Shown: positions 1 to 7,230 of the stretch, in pieces
Position numbering within the stretch: the stretch's first letter is position 1
Layout: every line of letters begins with the position of its first letter
Source of the DNA: JAJXTN01 sp038230895
GTDB lineage: Bacteria > Patescibacteriota > Saccharimonadia > Saccharimonadales > UBA4665
NCBI GenBank assembly: GCA_038230895.1
Contig: JBBRMJ010000015.1
Span: 1-13,187 of the forward strand
Direction: 5' to 3'
Length of the DNA: 13,187 nt
Notes under the pieces: model-generated
Databases searched by the model: none
What the model was told of the DNA's origin: nothing
The model's input: the letters and a program-made list of their open reading frames with translations, nothing else
Translations under genes and position numbers: made by a program

Positions 1-1
1 G

Positions 2-2857
2 ACCATTAGCAAGGCCCAAGTTATCTACAATATTATTGCCACGACAATCCAAAAAGGCTTCAAGCCGAACTTTTATGGGCAGCGGCATTTTGGGTTTGAG
101 ATCGTCGGGTCGCAGGGCTTTGTCAATTTCTATGCGGCGGTGCCAATCGCCTTACTAGAAGTCGTCAAACAAGCGATTACCAGTGCCTATCCAACGGCCC
201 GTCTTGAAGAGGTGGCTGAGCATAACATCTTTAATCAGGTGGGCCGAATGTCGGGCACCATGGGTGGTGAACTGACGCTGAAGGAGCCGTTCGCCTATCC
301 GATCGGCACCTATCAAGATACCAAACGCGATGGTATGCAGGCGATTCTAAACGCTCTATCGAGCCTCGGTAAGGAAGATGGCGCGGCGATTCAGTTCTTG
401 ATTCGACCGGCTGACCCGGGTTGGCGCAAAACCGCCACCACTATCTCTAGCCGTAAGCGCAAGGGTGAAGACAAGAAGATAGGAGCGGGTGGTATGGCCA
501 AGAATTTGGCGGTAGCTTTCGTGAAACCACCCGCCGGTGGCAAGGATGATCCCAAGAAGCCACCAGAATTATCAAATCTCGATCAGGGTATATTGGACGC
601 CATTGATGATAAAACGCGTCATCCTGGTTTCGAAGTGTTGGTTCGGGTGGTTGTGTCATCAAATATCAGCCAACGAGCCCAGGCTATCCTCAGTAATGTC
701 GTAGCCAGCTTCGCCCTATATGACGCGCCCGGCAAGAATGGCTTCAAATACACGCCAGCCAAGGACCCTGATGGCTTGGTGACCGCCTATTTGATGCGGT
801 TCGTCCCGCAACAGCACAACAAAGACATCTTGAATGTCATTGAACTGGCCACGCTGTTTCATTTCCCAGACCAGCGCAGTATCCCGACCTCGCAATTAAC
901 CCGCCAGGAGTCCAAGCAGGTCGACGGACCGCGCAATATACCGGAAGAGGGGCTATTACTCGGTTATAACGTCTTCCGAGGCGCCAAGAAGCCAATACGA
1001 CTGGCGCTGGGCGACCGTCAGCGGCACATGTATGTCGTGGGGCAGACTGGTACGGGTAAATCGACCTACCTCGAGAATCTGGCCTTACAGGACATGCTGA
1101 GCGGTAATGGCTTCGCGTTCGTCGATCCGCATGGTGATACTGCCGAGCGCTTGCTGGCCATGGTGCCTAAGGAACGGACGGAGGACGTCATTTACTTCTC
1201 ACCAGCTGAGATGGATTTCCCGATGGGGCTGAACCTATTCGAGTTTGATACGCCGGACCAGAAGGACTTCTTGATTCAGGAGGCCTTGAACATGCTCTAT
1301 AAGCTGTATGACCCACAGCATCAGGGCATCATGGGGCCACGCTACGAGCACCTTTTCCGCCACGCAGCACTGACGATCATGGCTGACCCCGCAGGTGGCA
1401 CTTTCGTCGACATCCCGAAATTGTTCCGTGACCCCCAGTACGTCAAGCAAAAGTTACAATATGTCACCAATCAGGACACCCTGGAATTCTGGCAAAAAGA
1501 AATGCCCCAGTCGCAACGTTCCAATGAATTCGGTGACGTCGTCAGCTGGTTCGTCAGTAAGTTTGGCGCCTTCCTGAGCAATGAGATGATGCGGAACATC
1601 ATCGGTCAGACCGAGAGCGCCTTCAACTTGCGCGACATTATGGATAACAAGAAAATCCTACTCGTTAATCTGAGTAAGGGGCGCACCGGTGAACTCAACT
1701 CGAAGCTGCTCGGTATGATTTTCGTCATGAAGTTCCAAGCTGCGGCTATGAGCCGTTCGGATATTCCCGAAGATCAACGCGTCGACTTCTCGCTGTATGT
1801 CGATGAGTTTCAAAACTTCTCAACCGATAGTTTCGCGACCATCATGTCCGAGGCCCGCAAGTATCACCTGAACTTGATCGTGGCCAACCAGTTCACCACG
1901 CAGCTGACCACCGAAATTCGCGATGCAGTCTTCGGTAACATGGGTACGATTGTCGCCTTCCGCATAGGCCAGAACGATGTCGAGAGCCTCAGCCATTACT
2001 TCCAGCCGACCTTTGAAGGAGATGATTTGCTGCGGGTGCCGAATTTCAACAGCATCGTCCGCAGTCTGATTGGTGGCGTGCCAACTCAGCCATTTAGCAT
2101 GGCGACCTTACCAGCACTTGGAACACCAAACCCACGCTTGGCTGACGCCCTCAAACAGCTCTCGGCTGCTAAATATGGCCGACCGCGCGCGACTGTTGAA
2201 CAGGAAATTAACCGACGTATGAAGACGGTTGAAGTTGCGCCTGCTGCCGCGCCGTTTGGTGCTCCGGCTGGAACAGCACCAGCCTGGCCACCAGCCGCTC
2301 CAGCTGGTGGCTTCACGCCACCACCACGCGCTACGGCGGTATCGCCAGTCGCTAGCCCGTCGTTCCTGGATGATTGGTTGAACAAACGCCGTAGCACGAG
2401 CGCTGCACCCGCGACGAGTCGGCTGAGCCCGGCTCCTCCAGCCACCACGCCACCAGCCAGTGCCGATATATTTAACGCCCCAGCGCCACTCGCAACTAGC
2501 CAGGCACCAACAGGCCCAACTGCCCGCAATATCTCGAGTGATGCCTTAGAGAAAACGGAAGTTGATAAAATCGCCGCTGAGCTAAAGCATCAATTGGATA
2601 GCGCCAAACCAGCACCAACACCTGTCGCGCCCGAGCCGGTGCAGCCGCCGGTCTTCAACCAGTCGATCGACATTGTTGAGCCACCGAAATCAACCGAAGA
2701 AGCCGTTGAAGCGGCTGTGGCCAAGCTACCACCAACGCCTGCCAAGACCGAGCACATCATGGATATGCAGCCTGGCCAGGGCGACACGATTATCATCGAC
2801 CGTGAGGGTGAATTCCGTATGGCTAAGACTGACGAAGAACCCAAAAAAGACAACTAA
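2..2857 (+). CDS. VirD4/TraG-like type IV secretion P-loop ATPase, 5'-truncated by window edge
   Basis: The frame is open from base 2, and 951 residues are visible. The first in-frame GTG (140) is not the real start, because protein-like sequence (ISKAQVIYNII, FEIVGSQGFVNFYAAV) precedes it. The Walker A motif GQTGTGKS is at 1040-1063. The Walker B motif with acidic residues, YVDEFQNF, lies around 1796-1819, followed by the sensor-like ANQFTTQL around 1883-1906. This order matches VirD4/TraG/TraD-type or HerA-like DNA translocases, which sit at the inner membrane and drive DNA or protein transfer or pilus function. The upstream approximately 300 residues resemble the N-terminal domain of CPR type IV secretion ATPases (from memory). 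After about 2230 comes an Ala/Pro-rich, probably disordered tail ending in an acidic/lysine-rich stretch. The stop is TAA at 2855-2857, and the neighbouring gene converges on it with a 7-nt gap. ATPase class is very likely; the exact substrate is unknown. Confidence 0.88.
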   Translation, partial: TISKAQVIYNIIATTIQKGFKPNFYGQRHFGFEIVGSQGFVNFYAAVPIALLEVVKQAITSAYPTARLEEVAEHNIFNQVGRMSGTMGGELTLKEPFAYPIGTYQDTKRDGMQAILNALSSLGKEDGAAIQFLIRPADPGWRKTATTISSRKRKGEDKKIGAGGMAKNLAVAFVKPPAGGKDDPKKPPELSNLDQGILDAIDDKTRHPGFEVLVRVVVSSNISQRAQAILSNVVASFALYDAPGKNGFKYTPAKDPDGLVTAYLMRFVPQQHNKDILNVIELATLFHFPDQRSIPTSQLTRQESKQVDGPRNIPEEGLLLGYNVFRGAKKPIRLALGDRQRHMYVVGQTGTGKSTYLENLALQDMLSGNGFAFVDPHGDTAERLLAMVPKERTEDVIYFSPAEMDFPMGLNLFEFDTPDQKDFLIQEALNMLYKLYDPQHQGIMGPRYEHLFRHAALTIMADPAGGTFVDIPKLFRDPQYVKQKLQYVTNQDTLEFWQKEMPQSQRSNEFGDVVSWFVSKFGAFLSNEMMRNIIGQTESAFNLRDIMDNKKILLVNLSKGRTGELNSKLLGMIFVMKFQAAAMSRSDIPEDQRVDFSLYVDEFQNFSTDSFATIMSEARKYHLNLIVANQFTTQLTTEIRDAVFGNMGTIVAFRIGQNDVESLSHYFQPTFEGDDLLRVPNFNSIVRSLIGGVPTQPFSMATLPALGTPNPRLADALKQLSAAKYGRPRATVEQEINRRMKTVEVAPAAAPFGAPAGTAPAWPPAAPAGGFTPPPRATAVSPVASPSFLDDWLNKRRSTSAAPATSRLSPAPPATTPPASADIFNAPAPLATSQAPTGPTARNISSDALEKTEVDKIAAELKHQLDSAKPAPTPVAPEPVQPPVFNQSIDIVEPPKSTEEAVEAAVAKLPPTPAKTEHIMDMQPGQGDTIIIDREGEFRMAKTDEEPKKDN

Positions 2858-2864
2858 ACAGTTA

Positions 2865-3449
2865 TTAATTGTTGGCGGGGCGTCGGCGACCGATGACTAG
2901 CCAAACGACTAGTTCAAGTATCAGGCCAATGCCAAAGCCCAGCACAAACAGCAGGATGAAGACGAAGTAGTTATAGGTGAAGCCGATGTGCTTGGCGAGG
3001 TAGAGGTAGCCGGAGCACCCCAGGAACGCGACCAGACCACCGCCCAGCAAGCCGGAAGGGCGGCTGACACTTTTACCGGCGGCTTCACTAACGACTCGGA
3101 TGACTGGTTGGTGGACCAATTGGCTCAGGCGACGTTGGGTAGCTGGTAGCTGGCGACGGATCTGTTGTAGCTCGCGGCGCAGAGTAATGGCTTTCAATTC
3201 GCGGTTGACGTGGCTGGGTGCTGGGCCTTGTGAGGCATTCTCAGCCGCTTCCAGGCGCTGCAAAGGATTACCAGCATCAGCGTGCTGTTCGACTTCTGAA
3301 CGGGCCTGCTCGGCCCTTACAAGTGGGTCGGCTTCGCCAGGACGTAGGGCCTCGGCGTGAGCTGCGTCCGGCAAGCGTTCCTGGACTTCGTTTTGTGACA
3401 GGCTAACTTCGCGGCGTTCAGCGTTAAACTGTGGTTGTTCGTGGCTCAT
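2865..3449 (-). CDS. Small two-helix membrane protein of unknown function
   Basis: The protein has 194 residues. Residues 1-80 are polar and rich in Glu, Ala and Gln. Residues about 81-125 are basic and probably helical or coiled-coil (Arg/Gln/Leu repeats). Two hydrophobic segments follow at about 133-153 and 161-187, ending in RRRPANN, so a large cytoplasmic N-terminal part with a membrane hairpin is likely. The start ATG (3447-3449) is set by an AGGAG Shine-Dalgarno 5 nt upstream. That site overlaps the end of the preceding minus-strand gene (stop 3458-3460), which points to co-transcription and translational coupling with the surface protein. It converges on the secretion ATPase gene. No known domain or catalytic motif is visible. 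I recall similar two-helix proteins in Saccharibacteria, but function is not assigned. Confidence 0.8.
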   Translation of the reverse strand: MSHEQPQFNAERREVSLSQNEVQERLPDAAHAEALRPGEADPLVRAEQARSEVEQHADAGNPLQRLEAAENASQGPAPSHVNRELKAITLRRELQQIRRQLPATQRRLSQLVHQPVIRVVSEAAGKSVSRPSGLLGGGLVAFLGCSGYLYLAKHIGFTYNYFVFILLFVLGFGIGLILELVVWLVIGRRRPANN

Positions 3450-3454
3450 GGTAT

Positions 3455-3459
3455 CTCCT
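3455..3459 (-). promoter_or_regulatory. Shine-Dalgarno AGGAG overlapping upstream stop codon
   Basis: Read on the minus strand, AGGAG is followed by a 5-nt spacer and ATG. Its last bases overlap the TAG stop (3458-3460) of the upstream surface-protein gene. This fixes the start of the 194-residue protein and suggests that ribosomes ending the first gene start the second. Confidence 0.75.
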
Positions 3460-4915
3460 AGACCCCTACATTTCCGTGTAGCGCCAGGCTACTTTCTTTG
3501 GCCAGTAAACGAGCGCGAGCGTAGAAGTAGCCAGCCAGCATGACGACCGCGGCGGCGGCGAACAAGCCGGTGCCAGGACCAGTATTGACCAATGTGGTGG
3601 CAGCAATCGTGTGAATAGGACTGCCGGGGACATCAATGTTAATGGCATTGCCATAGACATTAGTCATTACCAGGTCGAAGTGACTGCCATCAGAGATAGA
3701 CGCAGGGGTTTGCGGAATGCTGGCTTTGACTTTGACGGTGATCTGGTGGCTCAGCGTAGCACCGGCTTTGATGTCGGTAGCTGGCCAAGTAACTTCACCA
3801 CTGGCCTGGTCGATAGCGCCACCGTTCAGATCGACAACATCGGCGTAATCTAGCACATCACTAAGGTTTTCTTCCATAACGAAGTCGGGGACCACGGCTT
3901 TGCCGGTGTTCTTGGCATACAGCGTGTAGATAATGGTGTCACCCGGCTGAGCGGTTTTGTTATTGGCATCTGGTAGATTCTGGGTTGGGTCGCTGGCGGT
4001 TTTGCTGACTTGGACACAGGCCAGGGCATCGGTCACCGTTTGTGAGGCGGTGCAAGGCTTGCAGTTGGCATCACCCTGATCAAAGGCATTGTTGTAGGTG
4101 CAGACGGGCTTACATTGTGGATTGGTCGCACTAACGGTTGGATAGCGGGGGTTAGGGCAGGGCACGCAACGTTTGTCAGACTTGATGATGGTTTTATCGT
4201 AAGGGCAGCCGACACAGGCTTTGTCTGTGACATAGATTGAATTGTTTTGTGGGCAGACTGGTGGGTGACAGCGGGCGTCGCTCACGAAGATAGCGGCATT
4301 GTACGGGCAGAGCTTTATCGAAACAGGAACCTTAATAGAGACCAGGTTGCCGCAATGAAAGAGGATGTAGTACGCCGGTCGGGTTTTGGTGGCAGCGATT
4401 TGTAAGACTTTGTACGTACTAAAAGCGGCAGTGTCCTGGTTGGATACCAAATGCCAGTAAACTGGTCGGCTGAGACCGAGTAAGTTGACTGCCACTTCGT
4501 TGGTTGGCTTGTTGGTACGATGGTTGAAAGAGCCGTCAGGATTCCAGCCGAGGGTGTACAGGGTGTTATTGAAGGCCGTTGACTTGATAGTTGCGGTGGT
4601 TGCGGCGTTGATATCGCTACAGCTAATGCCGTAATTCGCCAATATCGTGGCGTATTGCTTGGCGTTATCGGTGCAGGCTTGGAAAGCCTCAGCCTTGGTG
4701 GTGAAGCCGCCATTTATGAGGTCGCTGGTTGAGGTGCTGGCTGTCGCTTGCGGGGGGCTGATAACGGCGAAGAACTGCACTAAGAAGGCCAAGGCTACGA
4801 GGACAAGCCCGACCCGACGGACAGCCGCTTCTTCGTGCGTGCGGCGCCCATAAAAGGCCAGCTGATGCCCCAAGCTGGGGTTGTAAGGCAGGAGTGAAAG
4901 AAGTTTTTCGAACAT
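3458..4915 (-). CDS. Cysteine-repeat surface protein with DUF11-like domain and C-terminal sorting-like signal
   Basis: The protein has 485 residues. A basic N-terminus (RRTHEEAAVRR) precedes a hydrophobic segment at about 35-53, a signal peptide or anchor. Residues 54-200 form an extracytoplasmic region with a few cysteines. Residues 203-300 hold about six imperfect units of the form CP-x5-I-x3-D-x2-C-x2-C, a cysteine ladder likely stabilised by disulfides or metal. Residues 301-430 resemble a DUF11-like Ig fold (VSKTASDP, TAQPGDTIIYTLYAKNTG). The C-terminus has LVNTGPG (442-448), a hydrophobic stretch (about 450-465) and ARAR, like a cell-wall sorting signal in which the LPxTG proline is replaced by valine. 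The tail continues about 15 residues past the basic cluster, so a plain membrane anchor is the alternative. The ATG at 4913-4915 has no clear Shine-Dalgarno. The overall architecture recalls Saccharibacteria-specific proteins; its role is unknown, with adhesion to a host cell as a guess. Confidence 0.8.
   Translation of the reverse strand: MFEKLLSLLPYNPSLGHQLAFYGRRTHEEAAVRRVGLVLVALAFLVQFFAVISPPQATASTSTSDLINGGFTTKAEAFQACTDNAKQYATILANYGISCSDINAATTATIKSTAFNNTLYTLGWNPDGSFNHRTNKPTNEVAVNLLGLSRPVYWHLVSNQDTAAFSTYKVLQIAATKTRPAYYILFHCGNLVSIKVPVSIKLCPYNAAIFVSDARCHPPVCPQNNSIYVTDKACVGCPYDKTIIKSDKRCVPCPNPRYPTVSATNPQCKPVCTYNNAFDQGDANCKPCTASQTVTDALACVQVSKTASDPTQNLPDANNKTAQPGDTIIYTLYAKNTGKAVVPDFVMEENLSDVLDYADVVDLNGGAIDQASGEVTWPATDIKAGATLSHQITVKVKASIPQTPASISDGSHFDLVMTNVYGNAINIDVPGSPIHTIAATTLVNTGPGTGLFAAAAVVMLAGYFYARARLLAKESSLALHGNVGV
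4016..4309 (-). repeat. Tandem cysteine-rich protein repeats (about 17-20 residues each)
   Basis: These bases encode residues 203-300 of the surface protein. Consecutive units read CPYNAAIFVSDARC, CPQNNSIYVTDKAC, CPYDKTIIKSDKRC and CPNPRYPTVSATNPQC, then two more degenerate units. Each is closed by a second cysteine 2-3 residues on. Residue identity between units is moderate and the DNA is diverged, so these are old duplications rather than a recent slippage repeat. Confidence 0.75.
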
Positions 4916-5027
4916 ATAATGTTGTTTTTATTGACGTTATGCAGGCTTATTTAACCATGAGCCTAACTGTTTGCGCAAGCGTGATTTTCAACACACGATT
5001 GGTGATAGCCAAACACTGGACAGTCAG

Positions 5028-5056
5028 TTGTCGACGAGGCAAAAATCAGCTATACT
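5028..5056 (+). promoter_or_regulatory. Sigma70-type promoter for gyrB
   Basis: A -35 element TTGTCG (5028-5033) and a -10 element TATACT (5051-5056) are separated by exactly 17 nt. Transcription would start near 5063, giving a leader of about 38 nt before the gyrB GTG. No other promoter of this quality is visible before def, so it may serve gyrB, gyrA and the genes behind them. Confidence 0.65.
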
Positions 5057-5085
5057 AAAGGGTAGATGGGATCACTAGTAAACTA

Positions 5086-5092
5086 AGAGGTG
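5086..5092 (+). promoter_or_regulatory. gyrB ribosome binding site AGAGGTG
   Basis: AGAGGTG lies 8 nt upstream of the GTG at 5101, across an AT-rich spacer (TATATATA). It supports use of this GTG. The encoded MADKTNKPKNAYSADQITVLEGLEPVRKRPGM-type N-terminus has the usual GyrB layout. Confidence 0.6.
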
Positions 5093-5100
5093 TATATATA

Positions 5101-7080
5101 GTGGCTGACAAAACAAATAAGCCGAAGAATGCCTATTCGGCTGATCAGATTACCGTCCTTGAGGGACTAGAGCCGGTCCGTAAGCGACCTGGTATGTATA
5201 TTGGTGGAACTGGTATTGAAGGTTTGCACCACTTAGTGTGGGAAATCGTTGATAATGGTATAGATGAAGCCCTCGCTGGTCACGCAACTTCGGTCGAAGT
5301 GAAGATGTTGGCCGGTGGCGGCATCACGGTCATCGATGATGGCCGTGGTATTCCGACTGATATCCACCCCAAGACCAAGAAAAGCACCGTTGAAACTGTC
5401 CTGACTGTCTTACACGCTGGAGGTAAGTTCGGAGATGGTGGCTACAAAGTCTCCGGTGGTCTGCACGGTGTCGGCAGTAGCGTCGTTAACGCCTTGAGTA
5501 ATCAATTGATCGTTACAGTTCGCAGAGACGGTAAAGAATTCCAGCAGGAATATGCCAAGGGCGCACCCAAGACACCGCTGAAAGAGATCGGCACAACCAA
5601 GCTCCAGGGCACGGAAATCACTTTTTATCCTGATGACACGATTTTCCCAGTTATTGAATTCAATTATGAAACCATACTCGATCGATTACGCCACGCTGCT
5701 TACCTGACCAAGGGTCTACGAACCAGCCTAGAGGATGTCACTACTGGAGAGCGCTACAGCTTCTATTTCGAAGGCGGTATCCAGAGTTACGTCAAGCATC
5801 TGAACATCGGTCGGGAAGTCGTCGACGAAGATATATTCTACGTTGATAGGACCATCGATGAAGTCCAAGTCGAGATATCTTTGCAGTACACCGACGCATA
5901 CACCGAGACCATCAAAGCCTTCGCGAACAACGTGCTCAACCCCGACGGTGGTACGCACCTGACCGGCTTCAGGGCTGCGTTGACTCGTGTCATCAATGAT
6001 TACGCCCGCAAGAATGGCCTGTTGAAAGAGAAGGAAGAGAACTTGAGCGGCGAAGACACGCGTGAGGGTATGACTGCCATCATCCTGGTTAAGTTACCCG
6101 ATCCCCAATTCGAAGGTCAGACGAAGAACAAATTAGGCAACCCGGAAATCCGCGGTTACGTCGAGCAAGTGCTCGGTGAATACTTAAATTATTACTTGGA
6201 AGAGCATCCTGGTGTGGCTCGCAAAATCGTCGGTAAAGCTCTGTTAGCTGCCCGCGCCCGCAAGGCTGCCCGCGCTGCTCGTGACAATATTTTGCGCAAG
6301 GGTGTGCTGGACGGCGCCTCGATGCCAGGCAAACTGGCCGACTGCTCCAATAAGGATCCCAAGGACTCGGAATTGTACTTAGTCGAGGGTGACTCAGCCG
6401 GTGGTTCAGCTAAATCTGGCCGTGATAGTAAGAGTCAGGCCATCCTGCCATTACGTGGTAAGGTCCTGAATGTTGAACGGGCTCGTCTGGACAAAATGCT
6501 GGCCAACAACGAAATCGTTAACCTCATCAAGGCAATGGGCGTGGGTATCGAAGAGTCATTCGACATCACGGCGCTGCGCTACCACCGCATCATCATCATG
6601 ACTGATGCCGATGTTGATGGCAGCCACATCTCGACACTGCTGATGACCTTCTTCTTCCGCTACATGAAGCCCGTCGTCGATGGTGGCCATGTCTATCTAG
6701 CCAAACCACCACTATTCGAATTGGTCCGTTCTAGCCGTAAAAACCCAATCTTTATCTACGACGAAGCGCAGTTAGATGTTGTTCTGAACGCCGAGATTGA
6801 GCGCCGCAAGAAAGAAGGCGCCAAGATTAACCTCGATGAAGAGCGTATCAAACAGGCTGGCTTTAGTGAGATGAAGCGCTACAAGGGTTTGGGTGAGATG
6901 GATGCCGAGCAGCTGTTCGAAACAACAATGAATCCTATGAAACGCGTGCTGGTTCAGGTCAAAGTGGACGATGCTGAAAAGGCCGACGCTATTTTCAATA
7001 AGCTCATGGGTACCGAAGTTGAATTACGCAAATCGTTCATTCAAGCGAACGCGAAATTCGTGAAAGATCTGGACATTTAG
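5101..7080 (+). CDS. gyrB: DNA gyrase subunit B
   Basis: The protein has 659 residues, close to the usual short GyrB without a large insertion. It is the ATPase half of the A2B2 gyrase that introduces negative supercoils. The GHKL ATPase domain shows EIVDNGIDEA (catalytic Glu48, Mg-binding Asn52), DDGRGIP (79-85) and GGLHGVG (119-125). The QTK loop (340-342) ends the transducer domain. The Toprim domain shows VEGDSAGGSAKSGRD (Glu429) and TDADVDG (Asp502, Asp504, Asp506), the metal-binding residues for DNA cleavage. The C-terminal RYKGLGEM tail contacts GyrA. GTG start, TAG stop. All key residues are present. ParE is the alternative, but the adjacent subunit A carries a GyrA-box, so gyrase is preferred. 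Confidence 0.97.
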   Translation: MADKTNKPKNAYSADQITVLEGLEPVRKRPGMYIGGTGIEGLHHLVWEIVDNGIDEALAGHATSVEVKMLAGGGITVIDDGRGIPTDIHPKTKKSTVETVLTVLHAGGKFGDGGYKVSGGLHGVGSSVVNALSNQLIVTVRRDGKEFQQEYAKGAPKTPLKEIGTTKLQGTEITFYPDDTIFPVIEFNYETILDRLRHAAYLTKGLRTSLEDVTTGERYSFYFEGGIQSYVKHLNIGREVVDEDIFYVDRTIDEVQVEISLQYTDAYTETIKAFANNVLNPDGGTHLTGFRAALTRVINDYARKNGLLKEKEENLSGEDTREGMTAIILVKLPDPQFEGQTKNKLGNPEIRGYVEQVLGEYLNYYLEEHPGVARKIVGKALLAARARKAARAARDNILRKGVLDGASMPGKLADCSNKDPKDSELYLVEGDSAGGSAKSGRDSKSQAILPLRGKVLNVERARLDKMLANNEIVNLIKAMGVGIEESFDITALRYHRIIIMTDADVDGSHISTLLMTFFFRYMKPVVDGGHVYLAKPPLFELVRSSRKNPIFIYDEAQLDVVLNAEIERRKKEGAKINLDEERIKQAGFSEMKRYKGLGEMDAEQLFETTMNPMKRVLVQVKVDDAEKADAIFNKLMGTEVELRKSFIQANAKFVKDLDI

Positions 7081-7094
7081 TATGGGCGCTATCA

Positions 7095-7196
7095 TAGGAC
7101 GGCAAGCCACGGCGTTACGAGATGCGATGCTCGTTCACCGTACCCTTGAGTACGGCTCACTGCGCTTCTCCTCGTGCCTTGTGTCTCACCATCCTA
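7095..7196 (+). other. Long imperfect palindrome filling the gyrB-gyrA spacer
   Basis: The 150-nt gap between gyrB and gyrA holds an extended, interrupted inverted repeat. By eye the paired steps are TAGGA/TCCTA, GG/CC, AG/CT, CAC/GTG, GGC/GCC, ACGAG/CTCGT, GCG/CGC, and an apical CCGTAC/GTACGG closing a 6-nt loop (7138-7155). The same ACGAG (about 7117-7121) can instead pair with a nearer CTCGT (about 7130-7134), so two exclusive folds are possible. No U-tract follows, so this is not an ordinary intrinsic terminator. It could be a degenerate mobile palindrome, an RNA processing site or an attenuator of gyrA. Confidence 0.5.
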
Positions 7197-7230
7197 AGAC
7201 AGCGCATAACACGGACGGGGAATAGCTAAT

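Larger units (their letters stand above)
4916..5100. other. Divergent intergenic region between surface-protein gene and gyrB
   Basis: This 185-nt spacer serves two genes leaving in opposite directions. The gyrB side has a good promoter (listed separately). The minus-strand side has only weak candidates, such as TTGCGC with an AT-rich -10-like TTAAAT about 18 nt on. The perfect 8-bp palindrome TTGCGCAA at 4971-4978 lies between the two and overlaps that weak -35. It could be an operator, but no regulator is identifiable. Confidence 0.4.

Noticed and set aside
2086..2529. 147-residue minus-strand ORF
   Set aside because: It is a shadow of the Ala/Pro-rich tail of the ATPase gene; its low-complexity Ala/Gly content mirrors the sense strand.
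140..2857. GTG at 140 as start of the secretion ATPase
   Set aside because: The frame stays open to base 2 and codes for conserved-looking protein upstream, so the gene is truncated by the window edge.
2845..2880. Bidirectional terminator between the convergent genes
   Set aside because: Only a 4-bp stem (AACT/AGTT) is present, with no GC-rich stem or U-tract.
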